Below are positions 1 through 10,668 of a DNA stretch of 51,834 bases, piece by piece. This DNA comes from Chromatiales bacterium (GTDB lineage Bacteria > Pseudomonadota > Gammaproteobacteria > Chromatiales > Chromatiaceae), in assembly GCA_024762475.1 (NCBI GenBank), contig JANTHJ010000010.1:1-51834 (forward strand). Reading direction: 5' to 3'. Made by a program: the position numbers and the translations under genes. The stretch's first letter is position 1. The number at the start of each line of letters is the position of its first letter. Below the pieces are notes generated by a model. That model saw only the letters and a program-made list of their open reading frames with translations. It ran no database searches and had not been told where the DNA came from.

Positions 1-338
1 CCGACCGCCAGGGTGAGCAGTAGAGAGAGCGCCGGGGCACTGCCCCAGGCGCGTGCCAGCAGCCGCCCCACCGGCTCCAGGGCACCGGTGCGCACCAGCC
101 CCTGGCCAGCGATCATCAGGGCGCACACTGCCACCAGGGCCTCGTGACCGAAGCCCAGCAGGAACTCGTCCGCGTGGATCCGGGTACCGTCGTGCTGGTA
201 GGGGAACAGCTCGAAACCCAAGGTCAGAGCCACCAGGACGAACAGGCTGGAGGTCTCCAGGGGTATCTTCTCGCGGGTGAACAGAATGAGTGCGAGGATG
301 GTCAGCGCCATGACGGCGATGGCGTGGGGGCTCGGCAC
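1..338 (-). CDS. SLC13/DASS-type permease, N-terminal part (cut by window edge)
   Basis: I translated this from the minus strand. It opens at a GTG (336-338) that directly follows an in-frame stop and begins VPSPHAIAVMALTILAL. The first about 112 residues hold hydrophobic segments separated by an REKIPLE loop, then GFGHEALVAVCALMIAG, which resembles the N-terminus of SLC13 (sodium/dicarboxylate or sulfate) permeases. The start lies 3 bp after the tesA stop, so the two are probably co-transcribed. The rest of the protein is outside the window, so the substrate cannot be inferred. Family assignment is from remembered sequence style, not a search. Confidence 0.6.
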   Translation of the reverse strand, partial: MPSPHAIAVMALTILALILFTREKIPLETSSLFVLVALTLGFELFPYQHDGTRIHADEFLLGFGHEALVAVCALMIAGQGLVRTGALEPVGRLLARAWGSAPALSLLLTLAV

Positions 339-341
339 CGG

Positions 342-992
342 TCAGTCTCTTTCCTTGGCGTTATCGTTCAGCAGAGGCTGTAACGTCGGCCAGACATTGT
401 CCAGCAGGCGGGGCTGGGCGGACACGGCGGGGTGGATGCCGTCGGCCTGCATGAGGTCGCGGTTCTCGGCCACGCCTTGCATGAAGAATGCCACCAGCGG
501 CACCTGTTCGGTCTCGGCCACCTGGTGGTAGAGCGCATGGAAGCGCTCGGCGTACTCTCCGTAGTTGGGCGGCAGGCGAACCCCCAGCAGGATGACCTTG
601 GCGCCCGCGTCGCGGGACAGCTGCACCAGCTTGCGCAGGTTGGCGCGGATCTGCGCCAGCGGAAAGCCGCGTAGCCCATCGTTGCCGCCCAGCTCGATGA
701 TCACCACCTGCGGCCGGTGGCGCGCCAGGGCCTCCGGCAGGCGGGACAGGCCGCCCCGGGTGGTGTCGCCGGTGATGCTGGCATTGATCACGGCCCAGTC
801 CAATCCTTGTTGGTGCAGGCGGTGGCGCAGCAGATCTACCCAACCACTACCGGCGGGAAGACCGTAGCCGGCACTGAGGCTGTCGCCGAGCACCAGCAGG
901 GCCGGGCGCGCCTGCGCCGATGCCGGTATGCTCCACGCAAACAGGCAGCAGACGAGCAGTCGGGAAAGCAGTATGGAAAAGGCATTGGTCAT
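342..992 (-). CDS. tesA: TesA-type GDSL arylesterase / lysophospholipase
   Basis: This 216-residue secreted esterase has an N-terminal signal peptide (SRLLVCCLFAWSIPASAQA, about residues 9-27). The SGNH blocks follow: GDSLSAGYG with the nucleophile Ser, the GGND block, and DGIHP near the C-terminus with the Asp and His. The family hydrolyses acyl thioesters, aryl esters and lysophospholipids in the periplasm. I chose the ATG at 992 because it puts the signal peptide at the very N-terminus. The gene is divergent from the ybbA-like gene, as in E. coli, but here the two coding regions overlap at their 5' ends by 20 bp (973-992). The SLC13-type gene follows immediately. Confidence 0.93.
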   Translation of the reverse strand: MTNAFSILLSRLLVCCLFAWSIPASAQARPALLVLGDSLSAGYGLPAGSGWVDLLRHRLHQQGLDWAVINASITGDTTRGGLSRLPEALARHRPQVVIIELGGNDGLRGFPLAQIRANLRKLVQLSRDAGAKVILLGVRLPPNYGEYAERFHALYHQVAETEQVPLVAFFMQGVAENRDLMQADGIHPAVSAQPRLLDNVWPTLQPLLNDNAKERD

Positions 993-1650
993 TGAGGCAC
1001 GGTCGCTGAGCAAGTCGGTCGATTCCCCGGAGGGAGGAGTGCTGCACATCCTGCGGGGTGTGGATATGGCCGTCAACAGCGGCGAGGCAGTGGCCATTCT
1101 GGGCGCCTCGGGTTCGGGCAAGTCCACCCTGCTGGGCCTGCTGGCGGGGCTGGACGAGCCGAGCGGCGGCGCGTGCCACCTGCTGGGGCAGTGCCTGAAT
1201 GATCTGGACGAGGACGGCCGCGCCCGCCTGCGCCTGGCGCGGGTCGGTTTCGTGTTCCAGTCCTTTCAACTGCTGGCCGGCATGAGTGCCCTGGAGAACG
1301 TCTATCTGCCCCTGCAGCTGGCCGGGCGAGCCGATGCCCGTGGGCAGGCCATAGCCCTCCTGGAAGAGGTCGGGCTGGGGCATCGCCTGCACCACCAGCC
1401 GCAGCAGCTCTCGGGCGGTGAACAGCAGCGGGTCGCCATTGCACGCGCCTTCGCCGGTCCGCCGCAGGTGCTGTTCGCCGACGAGCCCACCGGAAATCTG
1501 GACCAGCACACCGGGGAGCAGATCGAGTCCCTGCTGTTCGATCTGCGTGACCGCCACGCCACGGCGCTGGTGCTGGTGACCCATGAACAGCACCTGGCGG
1601 ATCGCTGCGACCGGATCCTGCGTCTGGATCAAGGGAGGGTGGTCGCGTGA
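973..1650 (+). CDS. ybbA: ABC transporter ATP-binding protein, YbbA type
   Basis: This 225-residue ATPase belongs to the LolD/MacB-like group. Walker A is GASGSGKST, the signature is [15 protein letters not shown], and Walker B is [12 protein letters not shown] followed by the H-loop VTHEQ. It should energise the FtsX-type permease encoded next, whose GTG start overlaps this stop. The E. coli counterparts ybbA and ybbP also sit beside tesA; their transport role is poorly defined, with lipid or envelope extrusion suggested. The chosen start [16 protein letters not shown] gives a normal N-terminus. A longer frame reaches further upstream but would lie fully inside tesA. Confidence 0.9.
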   Translation: MEKALVIEARSLSKSVDSPEGGVLHILRGVDMAVNSGEAVAILGASGSGKSTLLGLLAGLDEPSGGACHLLGQCLNDLDEDGRARLRLARVGFVFQSFQLLAGMSALENVYLPLQLAGRADARGQAIALLEEVGLGHRLHHQPQQLSGGEQQRVAIARAFAGPPQVLFADEPTGNLDQHTGEQIESLLFDLRDRHATALVLVTHEQHLADRCDRILRLDQGRVVA

Positions 1651-4064
1651 AGACGGGCAGCCTGCGTATCCTGTTCGCCGCGGTCCTGCTCGCAGTCACC
1701 GCGCTGGCGGCCGTGGGTTTCTTTGCCGACCGGGTGGAGCGGGCGTTGCAGGGAGAGCGGGCCGCGGCGCTGGCGGCTGACCTGGTGGCCGAGCAGGGCG
1801 AGCCCATCCCCCAAGCCTGGATCGCCAGGGCGCAGTCCCTGGGACTGGCGACCAGCCGCCAGGTGACCTTCCCGAGCGTGTTGTTCCTGCAAGGGCAGCC
1901 GCGTCTGGTTCAGGTCAAGGCGGTCGACGCGAGCTATCCCTTGCGTGGCCGGTTGAGGGTCGGACGGCCCGACGGCAGCGAATCCGGCGAGCCGCCTCGG
2001 CCTGGCGAGGCGGTGGTCGAGGCGCGGATCGCCCGCTGGCTGGGCGAGCAGACGGAGGTTCCCCTGGGCCGGCTGAAGCTGCGCCTGGCCGGTCGTCTGC
2101 TGGAGGAGCCCGATGTGGGCGCCAGCCTGTTCCGCCTGGCGCCGCGCCTGCTGATCAACCGGGCGGATGTGGACGCCAGTGGCCTGTTGGGACCGGCCAG
2201 CCGGGCCCATTTCCGGCTGCTGGTGGCCGGAGAGGCACGCCAGATCGCGTCCTTTCGCCAATGGCTTGGTTCGCGTTTGAACGCGGATGGCCGCTTGCTC
2301 GGAGTGGAAGACGGACGACCCGAGCTGAACACCGCGATCGAGCGGGCACGGCGCTTCCTCGGCCTGGCCGCGCTGTGCGCCAGTCTGCTCGCCGGGGTGG
2401 CCATCCTGCTGGCCGCGCGGGACTACCTGGCGCGCTCGCTGGACGAGGCAGCGATCCTGCGTACCCTGGGCATGACCTCGCGCCAGCTGCTATGGCGCTA
2501 CCTGCGGCGGCTGATCGGTATCGGTTTGGCCGCCGGGCTGCTCGGCTGTGTGGCCGGGCTGGTCTTGCAGCAGGCCCTGGTCCACTGGCTGGGCGGCGAA
2601 ATGGGCCAGGCGCTGCCCCCGCCGGGCTGGGCGCCGTTGCCGGTGGCCCTGGGTCATGCGGCGGTGTTGCTCCTGGGGTTTGCCCTGCCGTCGCTGTGGC
2701 AGATCCGCAGGGTGCCGCCGCTGCGGGTGCTGCGGCGCGATCTCGACCCCCCAGGCGTCTCGCAGCTGGCGCTGGGCGGTGCGGCGTTGGTCGCCTATCT
2801 GTTGCTGATCTTCTGGCAGGTGAACGACTCGAAGCTGGCCTTCGGCATGACCCTGGGTGTGGCGGGGGTGCTGGTGGTCTTCGGCGTGGCAGGTTGGGGA
2901 TGCCTGTGGCTGCTGGGCCGCCGCCGACGTGCCGGCCGACTCGGGGCGGGCCTACTCGGCCTGGTCCGCCAGCCGGGGCTGGTGTTGATGCAGCTGGCCG
3001 GCTTCGGCATGGGCCTGAGCCTGCTGTTGCTGCTCGCGCTGGTGCGCGGCGACCTGCTCGATGCCTGGCAGCGCAGTCTGCCACCGGATACCCCCAATCA
3101 TTTCCTGATCAACATTCAACCCGACGAGGCGGGCGAGCTGGCCCGGCTGCTCGACGAGCGGCAGATCCCCAGCAGCGGCCTCTATCCCACCACCCGCGGC
3201 CGGCTGTTGGCGATCAGCGGGATGCGTGTCGACCCGGCCGACTACAGCGACATGCGCGCGCGACGCCTGGCCAGCCGCGAGTACAGCCTGGGGTTCGGTG
3301 ACCGGCTGCAGGGCGACAACCGGATCGTGGCCGGTCACTGGTGGCAGCCCGGCGAGGCGGGCTTCTCGGTGGAAGAGGGGGTCGCGAAGGCCCTGGGCAT
3401 CATCATCGGCGACGAGCTGCTGTTCGAGGTCGCCGGTCAGCGGCTGCAAGGGCCGGTGACCAGCCTGCGTGAGGTTGCCTGGGACTCGTTCAACGTGAAC
3501 TTCTTTATCCAGGGCAGTCAGGCCCTGCTGGACCGTTCCGAGGTGCCCTATACCCTGCTTGGCAGCATCTACCTGGGGCCGGGACAGGACGAGGTGCTGG
3601 CGATCCTGGCCGAGCGTTTCCCCGCCGTCTCGGCAATCGCCATCGGCCCATTGCTGCAGAAGGTGCGCGACATCATCGGGCGCGGCACCCGCGCGGTCGA
3701 GGCGGTCTTCCTCTTTACCCTGGGTGCCGCCCTGCTGGTCAGCCTGGCGGCGCTACAGCTGACCCGTGCCCAGCGTGAGCGCGAGGTGGCACTGATGCGC
3801 ACCCTGGGGGCCTCGCGACGACAGGTACTCTCGGCGCTGCTGGTCGAGTTCGGTGGCATCGGCGTGCTGGCGGGATTGCTTTCTGCGCTGCTGGCGCAGG
3901 GCCTGGGCATCTGGCTGGGGCAGCGCCTGTTCGGCATCGTTCTGGGGCCGGATCTCTGGCTCTGGCTGGTCGGGTTGTTGGCCGGTCCCTTGCTGCTGGG
4001 CGGTATTGCCTGGCTGGCGGGTAGGCCGCTGTTGGCGATGCCGCCCCTGAGGATACTCCGCTGA
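1647..4064 (+). CDS. ybbP: FtsX-type ABC transporter permease, YbbP type
   Basis: This 805-residue membrane protein starts at GTG 1647, overlapping the ybbA stop (GTGA). An N-terminal transmembrane segment (about residues 5-25) is followed by a periplasmic region, then two FtsX-like membrane modules. The first carries about four segments around residues 230-370 with the RTLGMTSRQLLW coupling region. The second is at the C-terminus with the analogous MRTLGASRRQVLSALL. The duplicated motif and the length match YbbP. It probably forms a complex with two YbbA subunits. The overlap with the next gene (ATGA at 4062-4066) points to one transcript through tmcA. Confidence 0.88.
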   Translation: MKTGSLRILFAAVLLAVTALAAVGFFADRVERALQGERAAALAADLVAEQGEPIPQAWIARAQSLGLATSRQVTFPSVLFLQGQPRLVQVKAVDASYPLRGRLRVGRPDGSESGEPPRPGEAVVEARIARWLGEQTEVPLGRLKLRLAGRLLEEPDVGASLFRLAPRLLINRADVDASGLLGPASRAHFRLLVAGEARQIASFRQWLGSRLNADGRLLGVEDGRPELNTAIERARRFLGLAALCASLLAGVAILLAARDYLARSLDEAAILRTLGMTSRQLLWRYLRRLIGIGLAAGLLGCVAGLVLQQALVHWLGGEMGQALPPPGWAPLPVALGHAAVLLLGFALPSLWQIRRVPPLRVLRRDLDPPGVSQLALGGAALVAYLLLIFWQVNDSKLAFGMTLGVAGVLVVFGVAGWGCLWLLGRRRRAGRLGAGLLGLVRQPGLVLMQLAGFGMGLSLLLLLALVRGDLLDAWQRSLPPDTPNHFLINIQPDEAGELARLLDERQIPSSGLYPTTRGRLLAISGMRVDPADYSDMRARRLASREYSLGFGDRLQGDNRIVAGHWWQPGEAGFSVEEGVAKALGIIIGDELLFEVAGQRLQGPVTSLREVAWDSFNVNFFIQGSQALLDRSEVPYTLLGSIYLGPGQDEVLAILAERFPAVSAIAIGPLLQKVRDIIGRGTRAVEAVFLFTLGAALLVSLAALQLTRAQREREVALMRTLGASRRQVLSALLVEFGGIGVLAGLLSALLAQGLGIWLGQRLFGIVLGPDLWLWLVGLLAGPLLLGGIAWLAGRPLLAMPPLRILR

Positions 4065-4531
4065 TGCCGCAGCGCAGCGCGGGCGTCCTCATGTATCGCC
4101 GGCGGGAGACGGGCCCCGAGCTGCTGCTGGTGCACCCCGGCGGTCCCTTCTGGGTACATCGCGACGAGGGCGCCTGGTCCATCCCCAAGGGACTCTACGA
4201 GGCAGACGAAGCGGCCTTCGATGCGGCCCGGCGAGAGTTCCAGGAAGAGACGGGATCTCCGGTCGATGGCGACTTTGTCGACCTGGGCGAGCTGCGTCTG
4301 CCCAGCGGCAAGCGGCTGCATGTGTGGGCGGTGGAGGGGGATCTGGATGCCGACCGCATCCGCAGCAACACCTTCGCGCTGGAATGGCCGCGTGGCTCGG
4401 GAAGGGTCATCGAGGTGCCCGAGGCGGATCGCGGCGCCTGGTTCCCGCCGGAGGCGGCGCGCCGCCGGATCAGCCCCGGACAGCGGCCCTTCATCGATCG
4501 TCTGCTCGAAAAGCTGGAGACTGCGGGATGA
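4064..4531 (+). CDS. Nudix hydrolase
   Basis: This 155-residue protein has a complete Nudix box GX5EX7REUXEEXGU, visible as GLYEADEAAFDAAR followed by REFQEETG at about residues 45-67. Nudix enzymes cleave nucleoside diphosphates linked to another moiety using divalent cations. N-terminal features (RSAGVLMYRR, and LLVHPGGPFW followed by WSIPKGLY) match the small bacterial group annotated as NUDIX-domain NTP pyrophosphohydrolases, so the exact substrate is open. It overlaps its upstream neighbour by 1 bp and the downstream tmcA by 4 bp (ATGA at 4528-4531), implying translational coupling. Confidence 0.9.
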   Translation: MPQRSAGVLMYRRRETGPELLLVHPGGPFWVHRDEGAWSIPKGLYEADEAAFDAARREFQEETGSPVDGDFVDLGELRLPSGKRLHVWAVEGDLDADRIRSNTFALEWPRGSGRVIEVPEADRGAWFPPEAARRRISPGQRPFIDRLLEKLETAG

Positions 4532-6636
4532 AAGGCGAGGGTGTATCGACGCCCGCCCTTCGGCGCTGGCGGGTGCTGGCTGGTGACAGGAGGCAGGCGC
4601 TGGCCCGGCTGGCCGAGGCATTGCGCGGCCTTCCGCCGGATCGCTGCTGGTGGTTTGGCGACCAGGCACCGCCGGGGGTCCGGCCGCTGTCGTGCCGCGA
4701 TGTCCAGGGGGCGCTCGGGAGCGAATGCGACCTGCTGGTGTACGACGCCCAGGCGGGCCTCTATCCCGATGTCCTTGCTGCCCTGTTGGGTACCCTGCGC
4801 GGCGGCGGGGAGTTGCTGTTGCTGGCGCCCGCCTGGAATGAGTGGCCGGCGTTCCAAGACCCGGCGCTCGAGCGGCTGGCGCCCTGGCCCCTCGATGGCC
4901 GGGCGGTGGGCCGTCGCTTCGTCAGACGTCTGCAGCGCGAACTGGAGCAGGCGGGGCCGGACCGGATCCAGTCCGCCGGGCAACCGGTGAAGCTGGCACT
5001 TCCTTCTGCACCAGAGTGGGTGCCGCTGACGCTGACCGAGGATCAGCAGCGGGCGGTCGACGCGATCGAGCGGGCCGCCCTGGGGCATGCGCGCAGACCG
5101 CTGGTATTGCTCGCCGACCGGGGGCGGGGCAAGAGTACGGCCATCGGCAGCGCCCTGGCACGGCTGTTGGCGCAGCGATCGAAGCGAATTCGGTTGCTCG
5201 CTCCCTCGCCCGCCGCGGTGGCTGCGGTGTTCGACCAGCTTGCGCGGGAACTGCCCCAGGGCAATCGGGAGGGCGAGGCCTTCCGCCACCATCAGGGCGA
5301 GGTGCGTTTCTGCCGGCCGGCGGAATATCTCGCCGAAAACCCGGCCTGTGATCTGCTGGTGGCAGACGAGGCGGCCGCCTTGGGCGTGCCCTTGTTGCAG
5401 CAGTTGTGCGAGCGCCACAACCGGCTGGTCTTCAGTACCACGGTGCACGGCTACGAGGGCAGCGGGCGCGGCTTCGTGACGCGCTTCGCCCGGTACCTGG
5501 ACGGGCATTTCAGGCAGTGGAAACGGCTGGTGCTGCAACAACCAGTGCGCTGGGCGGCGGGTGATCCGCTGGAGGCACTGACCGATCGGCTGTTCTTGCT
5601 GTCGGCCGAGCCGAACTCCCCCTCCCAGCCTCCCCCGCAAGCGGGGGAGGGGGTCGTGGGAGACGCGCAAGCGGGGGAACAGCAAGGATTCGGTTCGCAG
5701 CCGCGCTATCGCTGGCTGAGCCAGGATGCGCTTGCGGGTGACGAGACACTCTTGAGCGGTGTCTATGGCCTGCTGGTCGGCGCCCATTACCAGACTCGCC
5801 CCTCGGACCTGCAGCAGCTGCTGGATGGGCCGGGTCTGCGGATATTGGCGGCACTGGAGGGTGGGCAACCGGTGGGGGTGCTGCTGGTGGTCGAGGAAGG
5901 GGGGATGCCGGCAGAGCTGGCCGAGGCGATTGCTGCCGGGCGGCGGCGCCCCCGCGGGCACCAGCTGGCACAGTCCCTGGCGGCCCATGGCGGCTATCGC
6001 GAGGCGCCGCGGCTGCACCTGTGGCGGGTGATGCGGATCGCGGTCGCGGAGCAGGTGCGACGCCAGGGTATCGGCAGCGGCCTGCTCGAGACCCTGCGGC
6101 AGCAGGCGATGAGAGAGAAGGTCGATCTGCTTGGGGCCAGCTTTGGGCTGGAGGTGGGCCTGCTGCGCTTCTGGCTGGCCAACGGCTACCGGCCGGTCCG
6201 GGTGGGCCACCGCCACGACCCGGCCAGTGCCGCGCGCTCGGTGCAGATGCTGTTTCCCCTCAGCGCGTCCGGGGAGGCGTTGAACGAAAGAGCGGTGACA
6301 CGCTTTCAACGAGACCTGCCCTTGGGCCTGGGCGGTGGGCTCGGCGACCTGCCCCCCGAGGCGGTGGCACCGATGCTGGCTGGACGGGATCTGCAGGATC
6401 TGCCGCTGACCGTCGACGACCTCGACGATCTGCATCGTTTTGCCCGAGGCGAGCGCGATATCCGGGGCATCTGGCCGGTGCTATGGCGCTGGGCTGTGCA
6501 TCGGCTGGCGGAAGGCGAGGCGGGGAATGACGAGGCCGGGGTGTTGGTGCCTCTATTGCAGGGGCCGACAACGGGCCTGGGAGAGAGAGAGCGGGAGAGG
6601 CTGAGGGTGTTGGTGGAGGGCCGGCAGCAGTCGTAG
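4528..6636 (+). CDS. tmcA: tRNA(Met) cytidine acetyltransferase TmcA
   Basis: TmcA makes N4-acetylcytidine at the wobble base of elongator tRNA(Met), using acetyl-CoA and ATP. The 702-residue product shows the expected order: an N-terminal DUF1726-like part, a RecD-like ATPase with Walker A ADRGRGKST near residue 197 and the DEAAALGVPLL block near 280, a GNAT acetyltransferase with VRRQGIGSGLLETL near 510, and a C-terminal tRNA-binding region. The ATG at 4528 overlaps the Nudix stop. Around residues 365-400 the frame runs through a palindromic repeat (5629-5650) that adds a Pro/Gly-rich stretch unlike the rest of the protein. Confidence 0.92.
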   Translation: MKGEGVSTPALRRWRVLAGDRRQALARLAEALRGLPPDRCWWFGDQAPPGVRPLSCRDVQGALGSECDLLVYDAQAGLYPDVLAALLGTLRGGGELLLLAPAWNEWPAFQDPALERLAPWPLDGRAVGRRFVRRLQRELEQAGPDRIQSAGQPVKLALPSAPEWVPLTLTEDQQRAVDAIERAALGHARRPLVLLADRGRGKSTAIGSALARLLAQRSKRIRLLAPSPAAVAAVFDQLARELPQGNREGEAFRHHQGEVRFCRPAEYLAENPACDLLVADEAAALGVPLLQQLCERHNRLVFSTTVHGYEGSGRGFVTRFARYLDGHFRQWKRLVLQQPVRWAAGDPLEALTDRLFLLSAEPNSPSQPPPQAGEGVVGDAQAGEQQGFGSQPRYRWLSQDALAGDETLLSGVYGLLVGAHYQTRPSDLQQLLDGPGLRILAALEGGQPVGVLLVVEEGGMPAELAEAIAAGRRRPRGHQLAQSLAAHGGYREAPRLHLWRVMRIAVAEQVRRQGIGSGLLETLRQQAMREKVDLLGASFGLEVGLLRFWLANGYRPVRVGHRHDPASAARSVQMLFPLSASGEALNERAVTRFQRDLPLGLGGGLGDLPPEAVAPMLAGRDLQDLPLTVDDLDDLHRFARGERDIRGIWPVLWRWAVHRLAEGEAGNDEAGVLVPLLQGPTTGLGERERERLRVLVEGRQQS
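5629..5650. repeat. Palindromic GC-rich repeat inside tmcA
   Basis: The arms CCTCCCCCGC (5629-5638) and GCGGGGGAGG (5641-5650) are perfectly complementary around an AA loop. The pattern matches common intergenic palindromes of this class, but here it lies in frame within a coding sequence. A partial second copy (GCAAGCGGGGGA) follows at about 5668-5679. Confidence 0.75.
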
Positions 6637-6718
6637 CCTGGGTGGAGGCCGCAGGCCGGAATCCGGGAAGAAAAAGGTGGAGCAACCTGGATTCCGCTAT
6701 GGCTCCATCCAGGCTACG
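6632..6718. repeat. REP-like imperfect inverted repeat after tmcA
   Basis: The outer arms CGTAGCCTGGGTGGAG (6632-6647) and CTCCATCCAGGCTACG (6703-6718) pair with one mismatch. The inner parts (GGAATCCGG and CCTGGATTCC) also pair imperfectly. The left arm contains the tmcA stop codon. The unit looks like the roughly 85-bp interspersed palindromes of gammaproteobacteria and could fold in RNA to mark the end of the tmcA transcript. Confidence 0.6.
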
Positions 6719-6818
6719 CCACCGGTGGGGAACCGGCAGGGCAGGGATTGACCCAGCGCCAAGGCGCCCCTACATTGCCGATGACATAACAACGACCGAC
6801 CACCGTGAGGAAGCAGAC

Positions 6819-7283
6819 ATGTTGAATGCAGGAGACAAGGCACCGGAGTTCGAGTTGCCGGACGCCGACATGAATATGCAGCGTTCCGCTGATCTGGCGG
6901 GAAAGAACTATGTCATCTATTTCTACCCAAAGGACGACACGCCGGGCTGCACCCTTGAGGCCCAGGAGTTCACCGATCTCATGGAGGAGTTCGAGCGCTT
7001 GAGCACAGTGCTGATCGGGGTCAGTAAGGACAACTGTATGAGCCACGGGGCCTTTCGCGACAAGTACGGTCTCGGCGTCAACCTCCTGGCCGACGTCGAT
7101 GGTCAGCTGTGCGAGGCCTATGGCGTGTGGCAGGAAAAGGAGAAGAACGGCGAAAAGAAGATGGGCATCGTCCGCTCGACCTTTATCGTCGATGGTGACG
7201 GCATCATTCGCCATGCCGAGTATGGGGTGACCCCGAAGGGGCATGCCGAGAAGGTTCTGGAGGTCCTGCAGGACCTGCAATAG
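6819..7283 (+). CDS. bcp: Thiol peroxidase, Bcp/PrxQ-type peroxiredoxin
   Basis: This 154-residue thioredoxin-fold peroxidase reduces hydrogen peroxide and organic hydroperoxides. The active-site block is FYPKDDTPGCTLEAQEF with the peroxidatic Cys at about residue 46. The PrxQ resolving Cys five residues later is absent (Glu in CTLEAQE), so this is a one-Cys or differently resolved form. A later Cys in DNCMSHG could matter. The start is set by the leader GTGAGGAAGCAGAC before ATG 6819. It is convergent with katG, so two peroxide-removing genes face each other across a terminator hairpin and a MITE. Confidence 0.9.
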   Translation: MLNAGDKAPEFELPDADMNMQRSADLAGKNYVIYFYPKDDTPGCTLEAQEFTDLMEEFERLSTVLIGVSKDNCMSHGAFRDKYGLGVNLLADVDGQLCEAYGVWQEKEKNGEKKMGIVRSTFIVDGDGIIRHAEYGVTPKGHAEKVLEVLQDLQ

Positions 7284-7292
7284 CGACAGACC

Positions 7293-7329
7293 CTTGGGGC
7301 AGAAGGCGACCCGCGCCTTCTGCCCCAAG
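7293..7329 (+). terminator. Strong hairpin after the peroxiredoxin gene
   Basis: The arms CTTGGGGCAGAAGGCG (7293-7308) and CGCCTTCTGCCCCAAG (7314-7329) form a perfect 16-bp stem with a 5-nt loop, starting 10 bp after the stop codon. There is no T-run, so it may stop RNA polymerase weakly or mainly protect the 3' end of the mRNA. Confidence 0.65.
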
Positions 7330-7529
7330 GGAACCTCTGATCAATTCATGACACGGCATCTTGCGGCACCAGATTGCCCATTTCTTCGTTGCGAATCTTC
7401 GCAATAGCTGGCTACAAGGTGAATCGCGAAGCGAGAGAGGGTCCCCTGGGGGATTACCTGCGATTCGCGCCTTGAACTGGACGATTTTTCACCGCAATCT
7501 GCTCGCGTCAGAATTAATCAGAGGCTCCC
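7329..7529. mobile_element. MITE-like element with terminal inverted repeats
   Basis: The left end (GGGAACCTCTGATCAATTC at 7329-7347, then ATGAC to 7352) is nearly complementary to the right end (GTCAGAATTAATCAGAGG at 7507-7524, then CTCCC to 7529). The flanks share CCCAAGG (7324-7330 and 7527-7533), a possible target duplication overlapping the ends. The interior is about 150 bp with no convincing gene. The short length and paired ends fit a miniature element moved by a transposase encoded elsewhere. It lies between the bcp hairpin and the katG stop codon. Confidence 0.6.
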
Positions 7530-7535
7530 AAGGGA

Positions 7536-9815
<2,280 letters not shown>

Positions 9816-9923
9816 TTAGGAAATCGTTTGTGGCAATAGGGCCGATAGCCCCTGACGATCGTGACTTGGTGAATCGCTGCCGGTGCGGGGAAAGCGCGGG
9901 GGACGGTGCCTGTGGCCGTTTCC

Positions 9924-10622
9924 TCAGAGGTTTGAGAGATCCCAGGCGAACGCCTCCATCAGGCGTTCCCATTCCGGTTCCGGCAGGGCGGTGAAGGTCA
10001 CGGCTTCGCCGGTTGTCGGGTGATGGAAGGCGAGCCGCTGCGCAGTGAGCATCAGCCGGTGGATGCCGTAGCACTCGCGAAAGAACCGGTTGTGCCTGCC
10101 GTTGCCGTGGGTGGTGTCGCCGATCAGGTGATGGGAGATGTGCTTGAAGTGGCGGCGGATCTGCTGGCGGCGTCCGGTCAGGGGCTCGACCGCCACCAGG
10201 GAGTAGCGCGAGGTGGGATAGCGATCGACTGCGACCGGCAGTTCCACCTGGGCGAGCCGCCGGTAGTGGGTGATCGCCGCTTGCGGGGTGCCCCCCTCGG
10301 CATCGTCGCGAACCGGATGATCGATCACGCCCTCGGATTCGACCCAGCCGCGTGCCAGGGCGCGGTATTCCTTGGTTACTTCATGGCGCTCGAACTGGCC
10401 GGCCAGATCCCGCGCGCTGGCCGGGTCGAGGCCGAACACCATCACCCCCGAGGTGGCCCGGTCGAGCCGGTGAACGGGCCAGACCCGCTGGCCGATCTGA
10501 TCGCGCAGGGTCTGCAGGACGAAGACCCGGTCGCGTGAGAGGGCGCTGCGGTGTACCAGCAGCCCGGGGGGCTTGTGGATCACCGCCAGCTGGTCGTCGA
10601 TGTGCAGGATGGGGAGCTTCAT
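9924..10622 (-). CDS. truC: tRNA pseudouridine(65) synthase TruC
   Basis: This 232-residue RluA-family enzyme lacks an S4 domain. The catalytic motif is HRLDRATSG with Asp at about residue 53. The N-terminal KPPGLLVHRSALSRDRVFVLQ block and PVAVDRYPTSRYSLV followed by EPLTGRRQQIRRH are those of TruC, which modifies U65 in some tRNAs, rather than of RluC or RluD. The ATG at 10622 begins MKLPILHIDDQLAVIHKPPG. It is divergent from the hybrid kinase gene with 46 bp between the starts. Confidence 0.9.
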   Translation of the reverse strand: MKLPILHIDDQLAVIHKPPGLLVHRSALSRDRVFVLQTLRDQIGQRVWPVHRLDRATSGVMVFGLDPASARDLAGQFERHEVTKEYRALARGWVESEGVIDHPVRDDAEGGTPQAAITHYRRLAQVELPVAVDRYPTSRYSLVAVEPLTGRRQQIRRHFKHISHHLIGDTTHGNGRHNRFFRECYGIHRLMLTAQRLAFHHPTTGEAVTFTALPEPEWERLMEAFAWDLSNL

Positions 10623-10668
10623 GCCGGCTCCATTGTAGAGGGTCAGGCTTTCACGGTATGGTTCTGTA

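Noticed and set aside
4195-6435. A 746-codon minus-strand frame opposite tmcA
   Set aside because: Tmc A is unambiguous on the plus strand; the minus product is Arg/Gln/Pro-rich, as expected from reading GC-rich coding DNA backwards.
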